The notes beneath the pieces are model-generated. The model did not search any database, was not told where the DNA came from, and worked only from the letters and a program-made list of their open reading frames with translations. Position numbers and translations under genes: made by a program. A stretch of 64,000 bases of DNA from Bacillota bacterium (GTDB lineage: Bacteria > Bacillota > Bacilli > Paenibacillales > NBRC-103111). Shown piece by piece: positions 17,555 through 26,751 of the stretch. Each line of letters opens with the position of its first letter. Within the stretch, counting starts at the first letter, position 1. The stretch is taken from contig JAEWIS010000024.1 of assembly GCA_023386955.1 (NCBI GenBank), positions 1 through 64,000 of the forward strand. The letters run 5' to 3'.

Positions 17555-18664
17555 ATGAAATGGGGGAGAAGGATTGCGGCAGTATGGCTGGCGGCAGCGC
17601 TGGCGCTGGCAGGCTGCTCCGCGGCGGACAAGAGTGAAAGCTCCACGGCAAGCAGCGAAAGCGGTTTGTCGGCCAACTCGATGAGCAACTCGGTTGCCGA
17701 CCAGATGGGGGTAACCAAAACCTCCCAGCAGGCGGATAAGGACAACAGTAAAGCGGCTCCGGCGGCCCAACCGTCCGGACAGGCCAATGCCGGTGGCCAA
17801 AGCAGCGGCACAGGGGAGGAGAAGGGAGCGGGCTTCTCCGGTATGGGAACGGATCAGGAAGGGCTGAACCGTAAGCTGGTTTACAAGGCCAACCTGACCA
17901 TGAAGGTGAAGAGCTACGCGGATGCACAGGCGGAGATCCGCAATCTGGTGACCCTCTCCGGCGGTTACATTCTCCAATTCTCGGAGAACAGCACCAGCCG
18001 GGAGGAAGGCGGAAACTTCGTCCTGAAGATTCCGTCCACAGGCTTCTCCACCTTCCTGAAGGAGCTGGAGAAGATACCGAATGAGGCTATTCAGCGCAAT
18101 GTCCAGGCTCAGGACTTCTCCGAGGAGTATGTGGATCTGGAAGCCCAGCTGAAGGCCAAGCAGGTGGTAGAGGCCCGTTACCTGGAATTTATGCAGAAGG
18201 CTACCCGGACAGAGGAACTGGTGCAATACACCAACGAATTGGCCAAGATTCAGGAAGCCATTGAAAGAATGAAGGGGCGTATGCGCTACATCGACTCGAA
18301 TGTGGCTTTTTCCACCGTGGAAATCCGGCTTTACCAGCCCGGAAGCTCTCTGGATACCCACAAATCCGATTCCGTATTCGGCCGTTCCCGGGATGCCATG
18401 CTCTCGTCGATGGGGTTCCTGGCCGGTTTTGGACAAGGGCTGGTGGTTTTCCTGGCAGGAGTTATCCCCATCGCAGCCATCGGGCTTGTCGTCGGTTCTC
18501 CACTGTGGATATTGCATAACAGAAGCCGGAAGAAGCGCAGAGCGCAAGCGGAGGCTTATCAACAGAAAATGCAATCTCATAAGGACCGTTTGCCTCCGTC
18601 AAATGATCCGTTTCCCGCTGCATCTGTCCAGCCTAAAGAGGAAACAGATGATAAAACGACATGA
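17555..18664 (+). CDS. DUF4349 lipoprotein
   Basis: Predicted 369-residue membrane-anchored lipoprotein. The signal ends in LALAGC (Cys21); a low-complexity Ser/Ala/Gln linker runs to about residue 105. The DUF4349 core follows: LVYKANLTMKVKSYADAQAEI, SGGYILQFSEN, FVLKIPSTGFSTFLKELE, EEYVDLEAQLKAKQ, and a coiled-coil hairpin, then a membrane segment (GQGLVVFLAGVIPIAAIGLV) near the C-terminus and a basic cytoplasmic tail. Function is unknown. ATG at 17555 is chosen from AGGGGG upstream and the signal peptide; the open frame extends further up but crosses the ahcY terminator. Confidence 0.85.
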   Translation: MKWGRRIAAVWLAAALALAGCSAADKSESSTASSESGLSANSMSNSVADQMGVTKTSQQADKDNSKAAPAAQPSGQANAGGQSSGTGEEKGAGFSGMGTDQEGLNRKLVYKANLTMKVKSYADAQAEIRNLVTLSGGYILQFSENSTSREEGGNFVLKIPSTGFSTFLKELEKIPNEAIQRNVQAQDFSEEYVDLEAQLKAKQVVEARYLEFMQKATRTEELVQYTNELAKIQEAIERMKGRMRYIDSNVAFSTVEIRLYQPGSSLDTHKSDSVFGRSRDAMLSSMGFLAGFGQGLVVFLAGVIPIAAIGLVVGSPLWILHNRSRKKRRAQAEAYQQKMQSHKDRLPPSNDPFPAASVQPKEETDDKTT

Positions 18665-18734
18665 TTTTCTAAAATCCATTCAAAGATTGACGTAATTGGT
18701 TGACTTTTGGCGAAATATATGAAATCTTTTTTTG

Positions 18735-18764
18735 AAATCCTGCTGATCCCAGCAGGATTTTTTG
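18735..18764 (+). terminator. Terminator upstream of the dcw cluster
   Basis: AAATCCTGCTG pairs with CAGCAGGATTT around a short loop and ends in six T. It insulates the dcw cluster from upstream transcription. Confidence 0.85.
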
Positions 18765-18826
18765 CACATGTGGAGAACTCTTTTAAAGGTGTGGTGAAAA
18801 GTGGGGCAAAGTGGGGATAAAGGGGG
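18762..18826 (+). promoter_or_regulatory. mraZ promoter region and MraZ-binding repeats
   Basis: Four repeats sit on an exact 10-base period: TGGTG (18792), TGGGG (18802), TGGGG (18812) and GGGGG (18822), each followed by a 5-base A-rich spacer. This is the TGGGN-N5 pattern bound by MraZ in E. coli dcw autoregulation. A weak promoter candidate, TTGCAC then TAAAGG 16 bases later, ends just before the first repeat, so bound MraZ would block initial transcription. The last repeat doubles as the ribosome site. Confidence 0.75.
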
Positions 18827-18833
18827 CGGAATT

Positions 18834-19265
18834 ATGTTCATGGGGGAATATCAGCATGCCATCGACGAAAAAGGCCGGCTCACCATTCCCTCCAAATTCC
18901 GCGATGAGCTCGCTCCCACCTTTGTCATCACAAGAGGCCTGGACAAATGCCTGTTTGTGTACCCGATGGAAGAGTGGAAAGTCCTGGAGCAGAAGCTTAA
19001 AGCGCTGCCCATGATGAAGGCGGAGGCCAGAGCCTTCAGCCGGATGTTTTTTTCCGGGGCCACCGAATGTGAGCTGGATAAACAGGGAAGGGTAAATATA
19101 CCCAATAACCTGATTAATCATGCATTGCTGGAGAAGGATTGCGTCATTATCGGCGTATCGGGAAAAATCGAAATTTGGAGCAAGGCGGAGTGGGACCGCT
19201 ATTCCCAGGCCTCCGAGGACTCCTTTAACGAAATAGCGGAAACGCTGATTGATTTTAACTTCTAG
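18834..19265 (+). CDS. mraZ: Transcriptional regulator MraZ
   Basis: Predicted 143-residue protein, the standard length, with two AbrB-like SpoVT domains. [19 protein letters not shown] opens the first domain and [15 protein letters not shown] the second, each with the DxxGRxxxP motif. MraZ forms a ring that binds the direct repeats upstream of its own gene and represses the dcw cluster. The ATG at 18834 matches the family N-terminus exactly; a GTG at 18801 lies inside the operator. Confidence 0.95.
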   Translation: MFMGEYQHAIDEKGRLTIPSKFRDELAPTFVITRGLDKCLFVYPMEEWKVLEQKLKALPMMKAEARAFSRMFFSGATECELDKQGRVNIPNNLINHALLEKDCVIIGVSGKIEIWSKAEWDRYSQASEDSFNEIAETLIDFNF

Positions 19266-19280
19266 GAGGTTATACACATC

Positions 19281-20237
19281 TTGTTTCATCATATTACGGT
19301 TTTGAAGGAAGAGGCTGTGGAGGGACTTGCCATCAAGCCGGACGGCATCTATGTCGATTGCACCTTGGGCGGAGCCGGCCACAGTGAGCGGATTGCGGCA
19401 CAGCTGGGAGACGGTGGACGGCTGATCGGGCTGGACCAGGATGATGCGGCGTTGGCTTTTGCCGGGGAGAAGCTGTCGCCCTACGGGGATAAGGTTACCC
19501 TGGTGAAAACGAATTTCCGCTATATCCGGCAGGCTCTGGAGAAGGCCGGGGTTCCGTTGTCTGCGGAGGGTGTGCCTCAGGTAGACGGCATCCTGCTGGA
19601 CTTAGGCGTGTCCTCGCCCCAACTGGATGATGCCGACAGGGGCTTCAGCTATCATCAGGATGCGGAGCTGGACATGCGCATGGACCAAACTGCTCCTCTC
19701 ACGGCCCGGAAGCTGGTGAATGAATGGCCGGAGGCGGAGCTGACCCGGATTCTGTTCGAATACGGGGAGGAGAAGTTCGCCAGAAGAATTGCTTCTGTGA
19801 TCGTGAAGGCCCGGGAGAAGGCCCCCGTGGAAACCACCGGCCAGCTGGCCGAGCTGATCAAGGAAGGTATTCCCGCAGCAGCCAGACGGACGGGCGGGCA
19901 TCCGGCCAAACGCAGCTTTCAGGCCATCCGCATTGCCGTCAATGACGAGCTGGGTGCGCTGGAGGATGTGCTGGAGCAGGGGATTGAATGCCTGAAGCCC
20001 GGCGGACGAATTTCGGTCATTACCTTTCACTCCCTGGAGGACCGGATCGTCAAACAAGCATTCGCCGGACATATCGAGTCCTGCACCTGCCCGCCGGATT
20101 TCCCCATCTGCGTATGCGGCCGGAAATCCACCCTGAGGCTGGTCAACCGCAAGCCCATCGTGCCGGGGGACAATGAGCTGGAAGTAAACCAGAGGGCCCG
20201 CTCCTCCAAGCTGCGCATCGCCGAGAAGCTGGGATAA
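19281..20237 (+). CDS. rsmH: 16S rRNA (cytosine(1402)-N4)-methyltransferase
   Basis: Predicted 318-residue RsmH/MraW, which methylates N4 of C1402 in the ribosomal P site. Visible are the N-terminus [15 protein letters not shown], the SAM-binding region [31 protein letters not shown], and [11 protein letters not shown] near the C-terminus. The start is TTG, placed 10 bases after AGGAGGT; no ATG gives the family N-terminus. It follows mraZ by 15 bases. Confidence 0.95.
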   Translation: MFHHITVLKEEAVEGLAIKPDGIYVDCTLGGAGHSERIAAQLGDGGRLIGLDQDDAALAFAGEKLSPYGDKVTLVKTNFRYIRQALEKAGVPLSAEGVPQVDGILLDLGVSSPQLDDADRGFSYHQDAELDMRMDQTAPLTARKLVNEWPEAELTRILFEYGEEKFARRIASVIVKAREKAPVETTGQLAELIKEGIPAAARRTGGHPAKRSFQAIRIAVNDELGALEDVLEQGIECLKPGGRISVITFHSLEDRIVKQAFAGHIESCTCPPDFPICVCGRKSTLRLVNRKPIVPGDNELEVNQRARSSKLRIAEKLG

Positions 20238-20306
20238 GCCGTCTGTCGCATAGATCAAGCACCGTTCGATTCTATCGAGTGAGAACCTGATGAAGGATGT
20301 GTAAAA

Positions 20307-20723
20307 ATGGCAGCTTACATACGTGGGAATTTGGCAGTCGAGGAGAGACAAAACTCCCCGGAACGTGTTAAGATCAAGGAAACCCGCAGGGTGGTATACC
20401 GGACAAGCCGCCTTCCGACACAGGAGAAGCTTCTGTACTTGTTTACGGTGCTGCTTTGTGCGCTGGTGGCAGGCGTTGTCATATGGCGGTATGCCCAAAT
20501 CTATCAGATGAATACCCGGATTCAGAATGTGGAGAGGGAAATTTCCCGGCTGGAAGCCGACAATAATGCCTTGAAGGAAAAATTGTCGAAGATGATAGAT
20601 CCTTCCCAATATATGGATGAGGCAGCGAAGAAGGGGCTTGTGCGCATACAGGAGGATAATTTCGTCCGTGTGCCGGGTGAAGTAAAAACCCAGCAGGGTT
20701 CGTCAACTGCGGGTAAGCCATAA
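20307..20723 (+). CDS. ftsL: Cell division protein FtsL
   Basis: Predicted 138-residue bitopic membrane protein: a basic cytoplasmic region (1-50), one membrane helix (LLYLFTVLLCALVAGVVIW, about 52-70) and an extracellular leucine-zipper-like coiled coil (NVEREISRLEADNNALKEKL). Together with DivIC and DivIB it activates septal peptidoglycan synthesis. Position between rsmH and pbpB is as in B. subtilis. The N-terminal tail is rather long and charged. Confidence 0.88.
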   Translation: MAAYIRGNLAVEERQNSPERVKIKETRRVVYRTSRLPTQEKLLYLFTVLLCALVAGVVIWRYAQIYQMNTRIQNVEREISRLEADNNALKEKLSKMIDPSQYMDEAAKKGLVRIQEDNFVRVPGEVKTQQGSSTAGKP

Positions 20724-20772
20724 GGACCGTGATTGAGGATGACTAATTACATATGTAAAGCAGGGTGAAAAC

Positions 20773-23178
20773 ATGGAGAAGCTAACGCGTAGCCGTTCAT
20801 TGGTTATCGGCCTGTTTTTTACCCTTTTTTTTCTTGGGCTGATCGTCAAGATCTATTGGGTACAGGTGGTTGACCACGAGTGGCTGCTGGCCAGGGCGGA
20901 GAAGAAATGGCAGGAATCCAAGACAATTCCGGCGGAGCGGGGAACCATAACCGACCGCAATGGAAAAATCTTGGCAGAAGACGGCATCGCTTACATCGTG
21001 ACGTTGAATCCCCAGGTGATCAAAACCAAGGGGCTGGAGCGGGATATCTCCCAGGGACTATCCGCGGTATTGGCCACAAGCAGCGATCCTGCGGCAACGG
21101 CCAAGCTGGAGAGCAAAATTTATGAGATGGCTACCCGCAAAAGACCCAACAGCGAAGAAATGATGATGGCGGTGGAGGTTCAGAGCGAGGGCTACAAGAT
21201 CGATTCTGAAACCAAGGAAAAGGTTGACGCGCTGATCGAGGAGCTTAAGCTCAAAATTGAGCTGAGGAACAAAGAAACCGAAGGCAAAAAGCTGGATACC
21301 AAGGATGTGGGGATTTACCTGACCAAAACCAGCCGGCGGGCCTACCCGTTCAAAAATTTGGCATCCCATGTATTGGGGTATATGGATAAGTGGGATAAAC
21401 CAGGCGGGTACGGGCTGGAATACTCCCTGAATGATCTGCTTCAGGGGACTCCGGGCGAACTTAACAAGGAAAGCGACCGCAAGGGAGTGGAAATTCCCAA
21501 CGGCAAGATGTCTTATACGGCACCCGTCAACGGGAAAAATGTGGTTCTGACCCTGGACCAGACCATCCAGTATTATGTGGAAAACGCCATCCGCCAGGTC
21601 TATGAAAAATGGAACCCCAGGAGTGTAACGGCCATTGCCGCCAATCCCAAAACCGGAGAAATCCTGGCGATGGCCAATGCGCCGGATTATAATCCCAACA
21701 AATATTGGGAGGCTGCTTCCAACCCCGCCGTGTTCAGCAACAATGCAGTTTCCTATGCGTATGAACCCGGTTCCACCTTCAAGCTGGTTACCCTGGCAGG
21801 GGCTATGGAGGAAAACATGTTCAACCCCAACGATACCTACCAGTCAGGCAGCATTGTGGTGGATGACCGCCGGCTGCATGACCACAATACCGTCGGCTGG
21901 GGCAAAATCTCCTATATGGAGGGACTGCTCCGCTCCAGTAACGTGGCCTTCGTCAAGCTGGGCATCGAAAAGCTGGGCACCCAGAAACTTGGCCAGTATA
22001 TTACCAATTTCGGTTTTGGCACTCCTACGCAAATCGATCTGCCTGGAGAAGCGGCCGGCGTCGTGAAAATGAAGTATAAATCAGAGTTTGCCACCTCTAC
22101 CTACGGACAGGGATTGACCGTCACCGCCATCCAGCAGTTGGCCTCCTACGGGGCCATCGCCAACGGCGGTAAGCTGATGAAGCCGTACATTATTAAAGAA
22201 ATCCTCGATCCCGTTACCAATGAGCCGGTTCAGGTCAATACCCCCACCATGGTAAGGCAGGTGGTTTCCGAGGCTACAGCCAAGGAGGTTGGGATGGACC
22301 TGGAGCAGGTGGTGTCCAACCGGGAAATGGGCACAGGCTGGCGGGCTTATATCGACGGTTACCGGATCGCCGGCAAAACCGGCACCGCCAACATCGTTAT
22401 TCCGGGGGAGAAGGGATACGCGGACGGTAAGTGGCTGATTACCTTCGCCGGCTTCGCTCCAGTGGATGACCCCAAGATTGTGGTGGTCATTGTCGCCGAT
22501 GTGCCTGATTTGAAGAAGGATTATCATCTGGGCGGCGAGGTGGCCTCCCCTGCTTTTAAGGAGATTATCTCCCAATCGCTGAGCTATCTGGGGGTAACCT
22601 CTGAAGCCAGTGCAGCCCAGATGGCCAAGATAGAGACTCTTTCACCGGTGCCTAATGTGGTGGGGATGGCTGTCTCAGCCGCCAAAACCACATTGAACCA
22701 GGCCGGGCTTAAGGCGGAGGTTATCGGCTCCGGAGGAGATGTGCTGAAGCAGATTCCCCTGCCCGATACGAAAATCTCCAGTACCCAGCGGGTGTATCTG
22801 ATGACCCAGGAGGAGGAGACGGCCAATATTCCCAATCTGGCCGGCAAGTCCCTGCGGGATGCGCTGGAGGTCTGTTCGTTAACCGACCTGAAGTGCAAGA
22901 CGGAAGGGGAAGGTTATGTGGTCGGCCAGACGGTGACGGGTGATGAGAATAACCGGGAGCTGCTGCTCACCCTTAAGCCGGGTTCGGATGGCGCTGAGCC
23001 GGAAGCGGCGGAACATTCTGCGACGCCTTCACCAAGCGGCAAAGCCAAGGCTACTCCCAGCCCTTCGGGCAAGGCAGCGACGCCAACGCCCCCGCCAAAG
23101 TCAACACCTTCCGGAAAGCCGGCGGGAGCGGCATCCTCTTCACCGACTCCCCCGCCGCAGACGTCCCAAAAGCCATAA
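20773..23178 (+). CDS. pbpB: Penicillin-binding protein 2B-type septal transpeptidase with PASTA domains
   Basis: Predicted 801-residue class B PBP of the divisome. One membrane helix (about 9-29) precedes a PBP dimerisation domain opening with AERGTITDRNGKILAED. The transpeptidase has the active Ser334 in STFK, SSN in LRSSNVAFVK, and KTG in RIAGKTGTANI. Two PASTA domains follow (from VPNVVGMAVSAAKTTL and IPNLAGKSLRDALEVC). It ends with a Pro/Ser/Thr/Lys-rich tail of about 65 residues holding the repeated unit TPSPSGKA, not usual in PBP2B (about 716 residues in B. subtilis). It partners SpoVE-like FtsW polymerase in septation. Confidence 0.9.
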   Translation: MEKLTRSRSLVIGLFFTLFFLGLIVKIYWVQVVDHEWLLARAEKKWQESKTIPAERGTITDRNGKILAEDGIAYIVTLNPQVIKTKGLERDISQGLSAVLATSSDPAATAKLESKIYEMATRKRPNSEEMMMAVEVQSEGYKIDSETKEKVDALIEELKLKIELRNKETEGKKLDTKDVGIYLTKTSRRAYPFKNLASHVLGYMDKWDKPGGYGLEYSLNDLLQGTPGELNKESDRKGVEIPNGKMSYTAPVNGKNVVLTLDQTIQYYVENAIRQVYEKWNPRSVTAIAANPKTGEILAMANAPDYNPNKYWEAASNPAVFSNNAVSYAYEPGSTFKLVTLAGAMEENMFNPNDTYQSGSIVVDDRRLHDHNTVGWGKISYMEGLLRSSNVAFVKLGIEKLGTQKLGQYITNFGFGTPTQIDLPGEAAGVVKMKYKSEFATSTYGQGLTVTAIQQLASYGAIANGGKLMKPYIIKEILDPVTNEPVQVNTPTMVRQVVSEATAKEVGMDLEQVVSNREMGTGWRAYIDGYRIAGKTGTANIVIPGEKGYADGKWLITFAGFAPVDDPKIVVVIVADVPDLKKDYHLGGEVASPAFKEIISQSLSYLGVTSEASAAQMAKIETLSPVPNVVGMAVSAAKTTLNQAGLKAEVIGSGGDVLKQIPLPDTKISSTQRVYLMTQEEETANIPNLAGKSLRDALEVCSLTDLKCKTEGEGYVVGQTVTGDENNRELLLTLKPGSDGAEPEAAEHSATPSPSGKAKATPSPSGKAATPTPPPKSTPSGKPAGAASSSPTPPPQTSQKP

Positions 23179-23320
23179 GAGACTGCGGGGAAATAAAATA
23201 CCCCATTTGCCCCTCATATACGATGCGATACCTCCCGCACGAGCTTGTTCTAACCCCTGTTTGTCCCGAATAGTCATGAATTGTACGAGTCTGACTATTT
23301 GCGAATGGGGGAGAGCGCCC

Positions 23321-25234
23321 GTGCGGGTTTCCAATGTAACCATACGTCGCCGATTATGGTATGCCATGCTGGGGGGAACAGTCCTGTTCGCCGCCCTGAT
23401 TATCCGTTTGGCATACGTGCAGTTGTGGATGGGGCCGGACCTGGCGGAGAAAGCGGAGGAATCCTGGCGCCGCAATATTCCGTTTGAAGCGAAGCGGGGA
23501 GAGGTGTGGGACAGAAACGGCGTTAAGCTGACGTATAATGTATCCACACCTACCATTATGGCCATACCGGCCCAAATTAAGGATCCCGAGGATACGGCCC
23601 GCCAATTGGCCCAGGTCCTGCAGATCTCTGAGCAATCGGTGCTGGATATTCTCAAAAAACGCTCCATGATCGAGCGGATCCAGCCGGGCGGCCGCAAAAT
23701 TTCGCCGGAGAAGGCGGAGGAGGTCAACAAGCTGAAGCTGCCGGGTATTGTGGTGGCGGAGGACAATAAGCGCTATTACCCTTTTGGAACCCTGGCTTCC
23801 CATATATTGGGCTTTACTGGAATTGATAATCAGGGCTTGACAGGAGTGGAAGCTTCGTACAATAATTTGCTGCAAGGCATACGCGGAGGAGTGTCGTTTC
23901 TCTCCACCGCAAGCGGCGGTACCATGCCCGGTTCTACGGATCAATACAACGCACCCCAGGACGGGCTTAATCTGCAGCTGACCCTGGACCACTACATCCA
24001 ATCCGTCATGGAGCGGGAAATGGACCAGGCGATGGTGCAGCATCAGCCGGACCGGATCATCGGCATTGCCATGGACCCGACCAACGGGGAAATTCTGGCT
24101 ATGGCCAGCAGGCCCACCTATGATCCGGGGAAATTCAGGGAGTATCCCTCCGAGGTGTACAACCGGAATCTGCCTATCTGGATGACCTATGAGCCCGGCT
24201 CCACCTTCAAGATCATTACCCTGGCGGCAGCGCTGCAGGAGAATAAGGTGAATCTGAGCGATCCCTTCTATGATCCCGGCTATATAGAGGTGGGGGGCGC
24301 CCGGCTGCGCTGCTGGAAACGCGGCGGCCACGGCAGCGAAACCTTCCAGCAGGTGGTGGAGAACTCCTGCAACCCCGGCTTTGTGGTCATGGGCCAGAAT
24401 CTGGGGAAGGAAACCCTGTTTGATTACATCGGCAAATTCGGCTTTGGCAAAAAAACAGGCATTGACCTGATGGGCGAGGAAAACGGCATCATGTTTAAGC
24501 CCAGCCGGGTCGGCCCTGTGGAGCTGGCCACCACCGCCTTCGGGCAAGGTGTGTCGGTCACGCCGATCCAGCAGATTACTGCTGTCTCAGCGGCGGTGAA
24601 CGGAGGCAAGCTGTATAAGCCCCACGTCACCAAAGGCTGGTATCACCCGGTTACGGGGGAGATGGTAGAATCGGCGAAGCCGGAGGTGGTCCGGGAGGTT
24701 ATCAGTCCCGAAACCTCCCAGAAGGTCAGGGAATCCCTGGAGAAGGTGGTGGCCCTGGGCACAGGCCGCAATGCCTTTGTGGACGGCTACCGGGTCGGGG
24801 GCAAAACAGGTACGGCCCAGAAGGTGGTCAACGGCCGCTACTCCGCCAGCGAGCACATCGTTTCCTTTGTGGGCTTCGCCCCTGCGGACAATCCCAAGCT
24901 GGTGGTTTACATTGCCGTGGACAATCCCAAGGGCATTCAGTTCGGCGGTCTCATCGCCGCACCCATTGTGCGCAACATTATGGCCGACTCTCTGCGTTAT
25001 ATGAAGGTGGAGCCCAGCAAGGACCAAATCCAAAAGGAATATAAATACCCGGATATCCCCGACGTGGAGGTGCCCAATATGGTGGGTATGACCATCCAGG
25101 ATATTTACGAGGACATCCGCTCCGACCTGGTCCTGGCCAAGTCCGGCACCGGCTCCAAGGTAATGAGCCAGCTTCCGGCAGCGGGCACACGGCTACCCCA
25201 AGGCTCCACGGTACGGATTTATTTATCGGACTGA
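23321..25234 (+). CDS. spoVD: Stage V sporulation protein D (sporulation-specific PBP)
   Basis: Predicted 637-residue class B PBP for spore cortex synthesis. The GTG at 23321 gives MRVSNVTIRRR, the SpoVD N-terminus, with a GGGGGAG site upstream; the open frame extends 381 bases further into the end of pbpB but lacks a start signal. Catalytic motifs are Ser294 (STFK), SCN in VENSCNPGF, and KTG in VGGKTGTAQK. One C-terminal PASTA domain begins VPNMVGMTIQDI. Cys331 and Cys350 match the spacing of the B. subtilis Cys332/Cys351 redox switch reduced by StoA. The second Cys is the middle residue of the SCN motif. Confidence 0.93.
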   Translation: MRVSNVTIRRRLWYAMLGGTVLFAALIIRLAYVQLWMGPDLAEKAEESWRRNIPFEAKRGEVWDRNGVKLTYNVSTPTIMAIPAQIKDPEDTARQLAQVLQISEQSVLDILKKRSMIERIQPGGRKISPEKAEEVNKLKLPGIVVAEDNKRYYPFGTLASHILGFTGIDNQGLTGVEASYNNLLQGIRGGVSFLSTASGGTMPGSTDQYNAPQDGLNLQLTLDHYIQSVMEREMDQAMVQHQPDRIIGIAMDPTNGEILAMASRPTYDPGKFREYPSEVYNRNLPIWMTYEPGSTFKIITLAAALQENKVNLSDPFYDPGYIEVGGARLRCWKRGGHGSETFQQVVENSCNPGFVVMGQNLGKETLFDYIGKFGFGKKTGIDLMGEENGIMFKPSRVGPVELATTAFGQGVSVTPIQQITAVSAAVNGGKLYKPHVTKGWYHPVTGEMVESAKPEVVREVISPETSQKVRESLEKVVALGTGRNAFVDGYRVGGKTGTAQKVVNGRYSASEHIVSFVGFAPADNPKLVVYIAVDNPKGIQFGGLIAAPIVRNIMADSLRYMKVEPSKDQIQKEYKYPDIPDVEVPNMVGMTIQDIYEDIRSDLVLAKSGTGSKVMSQLPAAGTRLPQGSTVRIYLSD

Positions 25235-25260
25235 TATGTTGATAACAGGAGGAAATAAGC

Positions 25261-26751
25261 ATGAAGCTGCAGGAGTTTGCGGGACTATTCGCCGTACATA
25301 GGCTGATTGGCGATGGAAATGTAGAGATTCGGGGCATTCAGGCGGATTCCCGCAAGGTGAAGCCCGGCGATTTGTTCATATGCGTAAGAGGGCTGGTTTC
25401 AGACGGACACCAATACGCCGCCACAGCCGTGGAGGCCGGTGCAGCCGCTCTGGTTGTGGAGGAGGCGCTGCCTCTTGCGGTGCCTATGCTGGTGGTGAAG
25501 GACGCCCGGCATGCTCTGGCTGCTATTGCCGCCTGCTTTAACGGTTATCCCAGCACCCGGCTGAAGGTCATCGGCGTAACGGGAACCAACGGTAAAACCA
25601 CCTCCACCTATATAATGGAAAAGATTCTGTCTGACCGCGGGTATGTTACCGGTTTGATGGGCAATATCGAGATGAGAATCGGGAACACCTCCTATCCCAC
25701 CGGTTCCACCAACACCCGCGAGCCCTTGGAGCTGCAGGACAGTCTGCGGAGGATGGCGGATGAGGGAGTGCAGTACTGCCTGATGGAGGCCTCCAGCCAT
25801 GCCCTGGATCTGGGCCGGGTGAAGGAAACCCGGTTCCGCACCGCGCTTTTCACCAATCTGACCCAGGATCACCTGGATTACCATAAAACCATGGACAATT
25901 ACCGCCAGGCCAAGGGGCTGCTGTTCTCCCGCCTGGGCAACGGCGGAATGTCCGATCCCGACGGGCGCAGCTATGCTGTGCTGAATGCGGATGATCCGGC
26001 CAGCGCCTATTTTGCCGCCCAAACCGCTGTGGAGGTTGTCACATATGGTGTGGAGCAGGCTGCGGATGTGAGCGCGCGTGAGATCCGGATCACCAGCCAA
26101 GGAACCCTTTTCCGGCTGTGCACCTGGCTAGGAGATGCGGACGTGAATCTCCGGCTGGTGGGCAAATTTAATGTCTACAATGCCCTCGGAGCGGTTGCGG
26201 TTTGCCTTTTGGAAGGTGTATCCTTAGAGCATGCCGTGAAGAGTCTGGAATCCATTCCCCCGGTGGAAGGCCGTATGGAAGCGGTGGGAGAAGATCAGGA
26301 CTTTCAGATCCTGGTGGATTACGCCCATACGCCCGACGGCCTGGAGAATGCCCTTGCAGCCGTGAAGGAAGTGGCGGAGGGCAAGGTGATTACTGTTTTC
26401 GGCTGCGGAGGCGACCGGGACCGGACCAAACGTCCGATTATGGGGCGCATTGCCGCCCGGTTCAGCGATTATGTGTTCGTCACCTCGGATAATCCCCGTT
26501 CGGAGGACCCGGAGTCGATTCTGCGGGACATCGAGCCGGGTGTGCTGGAGGGAGGCTTTACTCCTGAGAGCTACAGGCTGGTTGCCGACCGCCGGGAAGC
26601 CATCCAATTAGCTATTGAAATGGCAAGCCCCAAGGATGTAGTATTAATTGCGGGAAAAGGTCATGAAACCTATCAAATTATAAATGGCGCCACCCATCAT
26701 TTCGATGACCGGGAAGAAGCAAGGGCCGCGCTAAGGAGTCGGAAGCATTGA
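25261..26751 (+). CDS. murE: UDP-MurNAc-tripeptide synthetase (meso-DAP adding)
   Basis: Predicted 496-residue Mur ligase that adds the third residue of the stem peptide. The ATP loop is GVTGTNGKTTSTYIMEKIL, HTPDGLENAL follows in the catalytic domain, and DNPR at residues 410-413 is the motif that selects meso-diaminopimelate rather than lysine. AGGAGG precedes the ATG. Its TGA stop overlaps the TTG start of murF. Confidence 0.95.
   Translation: MKLQEFAGLFAVHRLIGDGNVEIRGIQADSRKVKPGDLFICVRGLVSDGHQYAATAVEAGAAALVVEEALPLAVPMLVVKDARHALAAIAACFNGYPSTRLKVIGVTGTNGKTTSTYIMEKILSDRGYVTGLMGNIEMRIGNTSYPTGSTNTREPLELQDSLRRMADEGVQYCLMEASSHALDLGRVKETRFRTALFTNLTQDHLDYHKTMDNYRQAKGLLFSRLGNGGMSDPDGRSYAVLNADDPASAYFAAQTAVEVVTYGVEQAADVSAREIRITSQGTLFRLCTWLGDADVNLRLVGKFNVYNALGAVAVCLLEGVSLEHAVKSLESIPPVEGRMEAVGEDQDFQILVDYAHTPDGLENALAAVKEVAEGKVITVFGCGGDRDRTKRPIMGRIAARFSDYVFVTSDNPRSEDPESILRDIEPGVLEGGFTPESYRLVADRREAIQLAIEMASPKDVVLIAGKGHETYQIINGATHHFDDREEARAALRSRKH

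Noticed and set aside
16191..17927. Long minus-strand open frame opposite ahcY
   Set aside because: Antisense to a well-supported gene with strong codon bias; the translation is rich in His/Pro/Ser and shows no family motif.
18714..18727. Third site of the ATATGAAA repeat family before the dcw terminator
   Set aside because: Only a short AT-rich match without palindrome or period; likely chance.
22940..23320. 127-residue N-terminal extension of SpoVD
   Set aside because: It overlaps the end of pbpB, is basic low-complexity sequence, and the GTG at 23321 gives the exact SpoVD N-terminus.
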